Assembly (NCBI GenBank): GCA_024710825.1
Contig: JANJUA010000031.1
Span: 1 to 5,292 of the forward strand
Length of the DNA stretch: 5,292 nt
Direction of reading: 5' to 3'
DNA from: Solirubrobacteraceae bacterium
Lineage (GTDB): Bacteria; Actinomycetota; Thermoleophilia; Solirubrobacterales; Solirubrobacteraceae
In this document: positions 1-4,830 of the stretch, one piece after another
Layout: every line of letters begins with the position of its first letter
How positions within the stretch are numbered: position 1 is the stretch's first letter
Notes under the pieces: model-generated
Seen by the model: only the letters and a program-made list of their open reading frames with translations
What the model was told of the DNA's origin: nothing
Databases searched by the model: none
Position numbers and translations under genes: made by a program

Positions 1-203
1 AAGCCGCCGGCGACGAGGCCGACGACCGCGGCGAGCACGAGCGCGAGCGCGAGGCCGCCTCCGGCGCCGTCGACCGCCAGCACGGTCCCGCCGACGGCGG
101 CGGCGGTCCCGATCGCCCCAAGCGGTCCGGCGGAGCCGAGCTGCGCCTCGGCGACGAGCAGGATCACGCCCGCGAGCAAGAGGGCGATCCCGAGTCCGGT
201 CAT
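1..203 (-). CDS. NfeD-like membrane protein, N-terminal part (partial at the left edge)
   Basis: Reading the minus strand from an ATG at 203-201 gives 67 residues with no stop before the window ends. The start, MTGLGIALLLAGVILLVAEA, followed by a Gly/Ala-rich turn with a PLGAIG motif and more hydrophobic segments, matches the opening of NfeD-family proteins, whose first helix typically reads 'G..LLL.G..LL..E' and is followed by a 'G.LG..G' turn. Membrane segments are visible at about residues 3-20, 27-44 and 49-66. NfeD proteins are small integral membrane proteins with a C-terminal OB-like domain. They are often encoded beside SPFH/stomatin genes and are thought to act in membrane-domain organisation or quality control. 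The OB domain and any SPFH partner would lie outside the window. No clear Shine-Dalgarno precedes the ATG, so leaderless translation is possible. The gene is divergent from the transporter operon. The family call rests on N-terminal pattern alone; another small membrane protein is possible. Confidence 0.6.
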   Translation of the reverse strand, partial: MTGLGIALLLAGVILLVAEAQLGSAGPLGAIGTAAAVGGTVLAVDGAGGGLALALVLAAVVGLVAGG

Positions 204-212
204 ACGTAAGTG

Positions 213-269
213 GTACCCGATCCGGGCGGTGAGGGCCGAACCATGGTTGCTTCTCCCCGAGCCGGGTAC
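213..269. repeat. Imperfect 14-bp inverted repeat in the divergent promoter region
   Basis: The left arm GTACCCGATCCGGG (213-226) and the reverse complement of the right arm CCCGAGCCGGGTAC (256-269) match at 11 of 14 positions, including the outer seven and the inner four. Each arm is itself a small inverted repeat, CCCG-N3-CGGG, at 216-226 and 256-266, so the two 11-mers are also direct near-copies (10 of 11) set exactly 40 bp apart. The 29-nt spacer holds the palindrome at 239-248. This symmetry would suit a repressor or activator binding as a multimer, but short G/C palindromes are common at this base composition and no binding protein is known. Confidence 0.4.
239..248. repeat. Perfect 10-bp palindrome AACCATGGTT
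   Basis: AACCATGGTT is self-complementary over all ten bases and is relatively A/T-rich for this genome, which makes a chance occurrence less likely than a G/C palindrome. It sits near the middle of the larger inverted repeat in the divergent promoter region. It could be half of an operator or a simple dyad for a dimeric regulator. It contains an ATG, but no gene-like reading frame begins there. Confidence 0.35.
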
Positions 270-336
270 TGCCTCAACGGGTCCCGACCGAGGCCGGCCG
301 ACGGCGAGCAGGCCGTGGTGAGCCGACCCCGGGCGC

Positions 337-981
337 ATGAACCTGTTCGAGTACGTCTCCAGCCGCCAGGAGCTCGTCGTGGAGCTCACCCTCCAGCACG
401 CGCTGGTCGTGGCGCTGTCGATCGCGATCGCGACGATCATCGGCGTCGGCACCGGGGTGCTCGTCTACCGGCGCGACCGGGCGGCGCGCATGGCGATCGC
501 CACCGCGGGCGTCTTCCTCACGATCCCCTCGTTCGCCCTGTTCGGCCTGCTCATCGCCCCCCTCGGCCTCGGCTACCCGCCGACCGTCGTGGCGCTCGTG
601 CTCTACGCGCTGCTGCCGATCCTCCGCAACACGGTCACCGGCCTGCGCTCCGTCGACCCGGCGGTGCTCGAGTCCGCCCGCGGCATGGGGCTCGGCCGCC
701 GCCGGCGGCTGCTGCGCATCGAGCTGCCGCTCGCCTGGCCGGTGATCCTCACCGGGATCCGCGTCTCCACGCTCGTGACGCTGGGCATCGCGGCGATCGC
801 GGCGGCGATCAACGGCCCCGGGCTCGGCGACCTCATCTTCGAGGGGATCGGCCGCATCGGCGCGGTCAACGCGCTGAACCAGACGCTGACGGGGATCCTC
901 GGCGTCGTCGTCCTCGCCCTCGTCTTCGACACGCTGTTCTTCGGCGTGCGGCGCCTGACGACCTCACGGGGGGTGCGCTGA
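337..981 (+). CDS. OpuC/ProW-type osmoprotectant ABC transporter permease (first of two)
   Basis: This 214-residue inner-membrane permease forms half of the translocation pore of a quaternary-ammonium-type importer. Hydrophobic segments lie at about 20-44, 53-75, 79-98, 133-158 and 183-204. The ABC importer coupling ('EAA') motif is clear: E112-S-A, then G118, then I128-x-L130-P131, within ESARGMGLGRRRRLLRIELP. The stretch ALVLYALLPILRNTVTGL (86-103) and the INGPGLGDLIF segment (158-168) are typical of OpuCB/OpuCD/YehW-type permeases, and the length matches the family. The ATG at 337 is the first start after an in-frame TGA at 319; its Shine-Dalgarno is weak. The stop TGA (979-981) shares one base with the ATPase ATG, so translation is probably coupled. 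I cannot decide between OpuCB and OpuCD (or ProW and ProZ) orthology, so no symbol is given. The family call is strong; the substrate is inferred. Confidence 0.93.
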   Translation: MNLFEYVSSRQELVVELTLQHALVVALSIAIATIIGVGTGVLVYRRDRAARMAIATAGVFLTIPSFALFGLLIAPLGLGYPPTVVALVLYALLPILRNTVTGLRSVDPAVLESARGMGLGRRRRLLRIELPLAWPVILTGIRVSTLVTLGIAAIAAAINGPGLGDLIFEGIGRIGAVNALNQTLTGILGVVVLALVFDTLFFGVRRLTTSRGVR

Positions 982-2081
982 TGGAGCGGCCGATGATCCG
1001 CCTGTCGGGGATCGAGAAGCGCTTCCCGGGCCAGACCGTGCCCGCGGTGCGCCACCTGGACCTCGACATCCCGCGCGGCGAGGTCGTCGTCCTCGTCGGA
1101 CCGTCCGGCTGCGGCAAGACCACCACGCTGCGCCTGATCAACCGGCTGATCGAGCCGACGGCCGGCCGCATCGAGCTCGACGGGGAGGACGTCACCGAGG
1201 TGGACCCCGACGCGCTGCGCCGGCGCATGGGCTACGTCATCCAGCAGATCGGCCTGTTCCCGCACATGACGATCGCCGAGAACATCGGGATGGTCCCGCG
1301 GATCCTCGGCTGGGACGCGGACCGCATCAGGGCGCGGGTGGACGAGCTGCTCGAGCTGGTCGGCCTGGCGGCGGACGAGTACCGGGGCCGCTATCCGAAG
1401 GAGCTCTCGGGCGGGCAGAGCCAGCGCGTGGGCGTGGCGCGGGCGATGGCGGCCGACCCGCCGGTGCTGTTGATGGACGAGCCGTTCGGGGCGATCGACC
1501 CGATCACCCGCGCACGGCTCCAGGACGAGTTCCAGCGGGTGCAGGACACCGTCGCCAAGACCGTCGTGTTCGTCACCCACGACATCGACGAGGCGGTGAA
1601 GATGGGCGACCGGATCGTGCTGCTGCGCGTCGGCGGCGAGATCGCGCAGTACGACACCCCCGAGCGGATCCTCGCGGCCCCCGCCGACGACTTCGTCGCC
1701 TCGTTCATCGGCGCGGGCGCCCGCGTGCGAGGGCTCACGCTGACCCGCCTGAGCGACGTGGAGGCGACGCCCTGGCCGACGGTGGAGCCGGGCGAGCTGG
1801 AACGGCTGGACGCGACCGACGGGCGGCCGCTGCTGGTCCTGGAGGACGGCCGCCCGAGCCGCTGGGTCGTCGCCGGCGACGGGGCCGGGACGCCCGTCGA
1901 CACCGTCCTGCGCCGCGACGTCTCGCTGCACGACGCGCTCGACGCGCTCATCGGCTCGGAGTCCGGGCGGGCGGTCGTCGTGGACGAGGACGGCCGCGGG
2001 CGCGACGTGGTGGAGCTGGACACGATCCGCGCCGCGGTCGTCGCGATGCGCCGCCGCCACGCCGACGAGGCGACGGCGTGA
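981..2081 (+). CDS. opuCA: OpuCA-type osmoprotectant ABC transporter ATP-binding protein
   Basis: This 366-residue ATPase powers the importer from the cytoplasmic face. The nucleotide-binding domain fills about residues 5-245: Walker A GPSGCGKTT (40-48, Lys46), Q-loop with Gln88/Gln89 in VIQQIGLFPH, signature LSGGQSQRV (142-150), Walker B VLLMDE (162-167, Glu167 catalytic), the GAIDPITR D-loop typical of OpuCA/ProV, and switch His200 in FVTHDIDEAVKMGD. After SFIGAG (241-246) comes a tail of about 120 residues. Part of it (roughly 283-350, PLLVLEDGRPSRWVV to VVELDTIRAAV) looks like one divergent CBS-like unit, whereas OpuCA proteins usually carry two. CBS tails in this family are implicated in sensing ionic strength or a nucleotide signal. 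I chose the ATG at 981: it overlaps the upstream stop (TGATG), follows a G-rich Shine-Dalgarno (968-973, 7-nt spacer) and begins just before the conserved domain. The frame stays open much further upstream, but that part is a shadow of the permease. An ATG at 993 is an alternative. Confidence 0.95.
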   Translation: MERPMIRLSGIEKRFPGQTVPAVRHLDLDIPRGEVVVLVGPSGCGKTTTLRLINRLIEPTAGRIELDGEDVTEVDPDALRRRMGYVIQQIGLFPHMTIAENIGMVPRILGWDADRIRARVDELLELVGLAADEYRGRYPKELSGGQSQRVGVARAMAADPPVLLMDEPFGAIDPITRARLQDEFQRVQDTVAKTVVFVTHDIDEAVKMGDRIVLLRVGGEIAQYDTPERILAAPADDFVASFIGAGARVRGLTLTRLSDVEATPWPTVEPGELERLDATDGRPLLVLEDGRPSRWVVAGDGAGTPVDTVLRRDVSLHDALDALIGSESGRAVVVDEDGRGRDVVELDTIRAAVVAMRRRHADEATA

Positions 2082-2869
2082 CCGACGCGGCGCTCGAGGC
2101 CCGTGCCCGCCCGTCGGTCGGCCACGTCCGCCGCGCTTGGCGGCTGGCCGTCACGCCGCTCGTGCTCGCGGGCGTCGTCGGCGCGCTCGTGCTCTACCTC
2201 AACAGCCAGGACCTCGACCGCATCGAGCGCCGCCGGCTGAACCTGGACGTCATCGGCACCGCCGTGTGGGTGCACATCCAGCTCACCGTCATCTCGACCG
2301 CGATCGTCATCGCGATCGCCGTCCCGCTCGGCATCGCGCTGACCCGGCCCGCCGCGCGCCGCCTCGCTCCGCCCGTGCTCGGCCTCGCCAACGTCGGCCA
2401 GGCGATCCCGTCGATCGGGGTGCTCGCCGTGTTCGCGATGGTCATCGGCCTGGGCCGCGAGGGCGTGATCGTGGCGCTGGTCCTCTACTCGCTGCTCTCC
2501 GTCCTGCGCAACACGATGGTGGGCCTGGAGGGCATCGACCGATCGCTCGTGGACGCGGCGCGCGGCATGGGGCTCTCCAAGCTGCAGACGCTGCGCAAGG
2601 TGGAGCTGCCGCTCGCGGTGCCGGTGATGCTCGCGGGGATCCGCACCGCCCTCATCCTCAACGTCGGCACGGTGACGCTGGCGACCTTCACGCTCGGCGC
2701 GCCGCCGAACGGCAGCGGCGCGCTCGGAGAGATCATCAACAGCGGGCTGCGGCTCGGCCGGATCGACACCGTCGTGCTGGCCGGCGCCGTGCTGACCTCG
2801 GTGCTCGCGCTGCTCGTCGACTGGGTCGCCGGCCTGGTCGAGGAGGCGCTGCGCCCGCGCGGCCTCTGA
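2078..2869 (+). CDS. OpuC/ProW-type osmoprotectant ABC transporter permease (second of two, N-terminally extended)
   Basis: This 263-residue permease is the partner of the first one, together forming a heterodimeric pore. The family core covers about 60-258, with membrane segments near 66-90, 97-125, 127-147, 180-205 and 232-254. The coupling motif is D159-A-A, G165, V175-x-L177-P178 in DAARGMGLSKLQTLRKVELP. The QAIPSIGVLAVFAMVIGLG and LLSVLRNTMVGLEGID stretches are typical of OpuCB-like permeases. Compared with the first permease it has an extra N-terminal part of about 45 residues: a basic cytoplasmic leader, an added hydrophobic helix at 24-41, and a polar linker rich in Arg/Asp. It also has a longer loop, LGAPPNGSGALG (206-217), where the partner has the compact NGPGLG. 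It starts with GTG overlapping the ATPase stop as GTGA, preceded by GAGG (2067-2070) at 7-nt spacing. OpuCB versus OpuCD naming is unresolved. Confidence 0.93.
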   Translation: MTDAALEARARPSVGHVRRAWRLAVTPLVLAGVVGALVLYLNSQDLDRIERRRLNLDVIGTAVWVHIQLTVISTAIVIAIAVPLGIALTRPAARRLAPPVLGLANVGQAIPSIGVLAVFAMVIGLGREGVIVALVLYSLLSVLRNTMVGLEGIDRSLVDAARGMGLSKLQTLRKVELPLAVPVMLAGIRTALILNVGTVTLATFTLGAPPNGSGALGEIINSGLRLGRIDTVVLAGAVLTSVLALLVDWVAGLVEEALRPRGL

Positions 2870-2879
2870 CCTTTCGACC

Positions 2880-2885
2880 AGGGAG
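2880..2885 (+). promoter_or_regulatory. Ribosome binding site of the binding-protein gene
   Basis: AGGGAG lies six bases before the ATG at 2892, in the 22-nt gap after the second permease. It is the best Shine-Dalgarno match in the operon. This fits the usual need for more binding protein than pore subunits, and it fixes the start of the lipoprotein. Confidence 0.7.
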
Positions 2886-2891
2886 AACCCC

Positions 2892-3872
2892 ATGCGACGT
2901 GCCTCCATCCTCCTCCTGTTCCTCGCGGCCCTCGGCCTCTTCGCGGCCGGCTGCGGCGGCGACGACGACGACGGCGGGGGGACCGCGGGCGGGGACGGCG
3001 GGGGCGGATCGGCCTCCGAGGTCGACCTCTCCGGCGCCTCCCTCACTGTCGGCTCCAAGGAGTTCACCGAGCAGCTCATCCTCGGCCAGATCACGCTCCA
3101 GGTGCTCGAGGCGGCCGGCGCGGACGTCTCCGACCAGACCGGGCTGGAGGGCAGCGTGGCCGCGCGCCGGGCGCTCGAGTCCGGCGAGGTCGACCTGTAC
3201 TGGGAGTACCTGGGGACCGCCTGGGTCAACTACCTCGGCCACGACGAGGGCATCCCGGACCTGGAGCGCCAGTTCACCGAGCTGAGCGAGGAGGACGCCG
3301 AGAACGACGTCGCCTGGCTCGACCCGGCGGAGGCCAACAACACCTACGCGCTGGCGGTGCGCTCCGACACCGGCACAGGCCTCGACGAGGTCCAGACGCT
3401 CTCCGACCTCGCGGAGCTGGTCCGGTCCAACCCGGACGAGGCCGCGCTCTGCGTCGGCGAGGAGTTCGCCACGCGGCCGGACGGCCTCCCGGGGATCGAG
3501 CAGGCCTACGACTTCCAGTTCCCGGAGGACCAGGTCTCGCTGGTGGGCGACGCGATCGTCTACGACCAGGTGGCCAATGGGGACCGCTGCAGCGTCGGCT
3601 CGGTCTTCGCGACCGACGGCCGGATCCAGGCCAACGACCTGCGCGTGCTGGAGGACGACAAGGCGTTCTTCCCGTTCTTCAACGTCGCGCTGACCATGCG
3701 CGCCGAGGTGCTCGAGCAGTACCCGCAGATCGAGGAGCTGTTCGCGCCCGTGACGGCGGCGCTGACGAACGAGGCGCTCACCGCGCTCAACGCGCGGGTC
3801 GACGTCGAGGGCGAGACGCCGGCGAAGGTGGCCGAGGACTTCCTGGCCGAGGAGGGGATCGTGGAGGGCTGA
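2892..3872 (+). CDS. opuCC: Substrate-binding lipoprotein of the osmoprotectant ABC transporter (OpuAC-domain family)
   Basis: This 326-residue extracellular receptor delivers solute to the two permeases. It opens with a lipoprotein signal: basic MRR, a hydrophobic run at 5-20 and a lipobox AAG-C with Cys21 as the lipidated residue. Residues 22-42 are a Gly/Asp-rich flexible linker. The mature domain begins with LTVGSKEFTEQLILGQ (51-66), the hallmark of OpuCC/OsmF/ProX-type proteins. YWEYLGTAW (103-111) occupies the place of the family's aromatic ligand-binding segment, often YPEYTGT. ANNTYALAVR (148-157), FATRPDGLPG (192-201) and the VGSVFATDGRI segment (235-245) are further family blocks. 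Cys187 and Cys233 are the only cysteines after Cys21 and could form a disulfide. Length is normal. The ligand is probably a betaine, choline, carnitine or a similar compound; related receptors also take ergothioneine, so specificity is open. The gene ends the operon, six bases from the convergent ligase gene. The symbol follows Bacillus usage by family, not proven orthology. Confidence 0.92.
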   Translation: MRRASILLLFLAALGLFAAGCGGDDDDGGGTAGGDGGGGSASEVDLSGASLTVGSKEFTEQLILGQITLQVLEAAGADVSDQTGLEGSVAARRALESGEVDLYWEYLGTAWVNYLGHDEGIPDLERQFTELSEEDAENDVAWLDPAEANNTYALAVRSDTGTGLDEVQTLSDLAELVRSNPDEAALCVGEEFATRPDGLPGIEQAYDFQFPEDQVSLVGDAIVYDQVANGDRCSVGSVFATDGRIQANDLRVLEDDKAFFPFFNVALTMRAEVLEQYPQIEELFAPVTAALTNEALTALNARVDVEGETPAKVAEDFLAEEGIVEG

Positions 3873-3884
3873 CGGGCGTCAGCC
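3867..3884. terminator. Bidirectional terminator-like hairpin across two convergent stop codons
   Basis: GGCTGACG (3867-3874) and CGTCAGCC (3877-3884) are perfect reverse complements separated by GG, so RNA from either strand can form a 7-bp stem with a 4-nt loop. The left arm contains the TGA of the binding-protein gene (3870-3872) and the right arm contains, on the minus strand, the TGA of the ligase gene (3881-3879). No U-rich tract follows on either side, as is common for terminators in GC-rich actinobacteria, so termination strength is uncertain. It is the only candidate terminator between the convergent transcription units. Confidence 0.5.
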
Positions 3885-4820
3885 GTCGAGCTGCTCCACG
3901 AGGCACTCGCGCGGCGCCTTGTCGTCGCGCCAGCGCTTGACCTTGGCGCCGTGGCGGATGCGCCCGTCGCTGACGTGGTCGAACGTGACCTCGACGACGA
4001 GCTCGGGGCGCAACTCGACCCACTCGAGGTCGCGTCCGGCGCTCCAGCGCGACGGCTCGCCGCTGCCGCGCTTCCCGGTCTCGTACGGGGCGAGGCGATC
4101 GACCAGCGCCCGCTTCTCCTTGGCGCTGAAGCCCGACGAGTGGCCGACCACGCGCAGGCCGCCGTCGGGCTCGTAGAGCCCGATGATCAGCGAGCCGACC
4201 GTCCGCTCCTCCTTGCCCGGCCGCCAGCCGAGCACCACCGCGTCGATGGTCCGCACGCGCTTGACCTTCACCATCCCGGCGCGCTCGCCGGGGAGGTAGG
4301 GGGCGTCGAGCTCCTTGGCCACGACGCCCTCGCCGCCGCGCAGCCAGGGCTGCGCGTCGGCGGGGTCGAGCGAGAACGGGGTGAGGTGGAGCGGCTCGGC
4401 GACGAGCGCCTCGAGCCGCTCGCGCCGGTCGCGGAACGGCAGGCCGAGCAGCAGCTCGTCGTCGTGCGCGAGCAGGTCGAACGCGACGAAGCGGGCGGGG
4501 GTGCGCTCCGCCAGCATCGCCACCCGCGAGGCGGCGGGATGGATGCGCTGGCCGAGCAGGCCGAACTCCTGGCCGCCGTGCTCGTCGAGGATGACGATCT
4601 CGCCGTCGACGACGTAGCGGCCGGGCGGGAAGGCGAGCTCGGGGAAGTAGCGGTTCAACGGCTTGCCGTTGCGCGACTGGAGGTGCAGCCCGCCGTCGTC
4701 GACGAACGCGATCGCGCGGAATCCGTCCCACTTCGGCTCGTACGCCCAGTCCCCCTCGGGCAGCGTGGCGCGGGAGCGCGCGAGCTGCGGGGCGACCGGC
4801 GGGGAGAGGGGCAGGGTCAC
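3879..4820 (-). CDS. ligC: ATP-dependent DNA ligase, LigC type
   Basis: This 313-residue enzyme seals DNA nicks using ATP through a lysyl-AMP intermediate. It shows the adenylation domain (about 1-188) followed by an OB-fold domain (about 190-313), with no polymerase or nuclease domain, which is the LigC rather than full-length LigD layout. Motif I is YEPKWDGFR (27-35, nucleophile Lys30). SRNGKPLNRYFPEL (49-62), VDGEIVILDE (71-80), QRIHPAASRVAMLAERTPA (91-109) and FVAFDLLA (111-118) follow. Motif IV is EGVVAKELDAPYLPG (164-178) and motif V MVKVKR (183-188, Lys185/Lys187). The C-terminus has SRWSAGRDLEWVELRPE and VKRWRDDKAPREC, matching what I recall of mycobacterial LigC, which is somewhat longer (about 360 residues). 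I chose the GTG at 4820 because the family starts 'LP..PPV.P' right there; a TTG at 4838 would add six residues and overlap the upstream stop. Neither has a clear Shine-Dalgarno. In mycobacteria LigC is a backup ligase in repair and end joining. Confidence 0.93.
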   Translation of the reverse strand: MTLPLSPPVAPQLARSRATLPEGDWAYEPKWDGFRAIAFVDDGGLHLQSRNGKPLNRYFPELAFPPGRYVVDGEIVILDEHGGQEFGLLGQRIHPAASRVAMLAERTPARFVAFDLLAHDDELLLGLPFRDRRERLEALVAEPLHLTPFSLDPADAQPWLRGGEGVVAKELDAPYLPGERAGMVKVKRVRTIDAVVLGWRPGKEERTVGSLIIGLYEPDGGLRVVGHSSGFSAKEKRALVDRLAPYETGKRGSGEPSRWSAGRDLEWVELRPELVVEVTFDHVSDGRIRHGAKVKRWRDDKAPRECLVEQLDG

Positions 4821-4830
4821 ACGGCGAAGG

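Larger units (their letters stand above)
204..336. promoter_or_regulatory. Divergent intergenic region between the nfeD-like gene and the transporter operon
   Basis: These 133 bases separate two divergently read genes, so they must hold the promoter of the leftward nfeD-like gene and very probably that of the rightward ABC operon. I could not assign a convincing -35/-10 pair: a TTGCTT at 247-252 has no well-spaced -10 partner. The left half holds two symmetric elements, annotated separately. The right half (about 287-336) is plain GC-rich sequence with a TGA at 319-321 in frame with the first permease, which rules out a longer start for that gene. No strong ribosome binding site precedes the ATG at 337. 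No regulator gene lies in the window, so any operator would be read by a protein encoded elsewhere. Confidence 0.55.

Noticed and set aside
210..980. Upstream in-frame extension of the ATPase frame, which could suggest a fused 623-residue protein
   Set aside because: The extension is Arg/Pro/Ala-rich out-of-frame reading of the first permease; the ATPase family begins at the ATG at 981 with an overlapping stop and a Shine-Dalgarno.
603..2060. Long minus-strand open frame (485 residues) opposite the first permease and the ATPase
   Set aside because: Its composition is low-complexity Arg/Ala/His/Asp with no family motif, and it lies wholly antisense to two genes with clear catalytic and membrane motifs; long shadows are expected at this GC content.
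2953..3015. Repetitive GAC and GGC/GGG run, possible simple-sequence repeat or phase-variable tract
   Set aside because: It encodes the Asp/Gly-rich flexible linker after the lipid-anchored cysteine, which is usual for actinobacterial lipoproteins, and the repeat unit is a multiple of three so slippage would not shift the frame.
1391..3229. Very long minus-strand open frame (612 residues) opposite the ATPase, second permease and binding protein
   Set aside because: Ser/Arg/Asp/His-rich sequence with no recognisable domain, spanning three convincing genes on the other strand.
2137..3285. Plus-strand open frame of 382 residues in another frame across the second permease and binding protein
   Set aside because: Arg/Ala/Pro-rich shadow without motifs; the competing frame has full transporter signatures and a lipoprotein signal.
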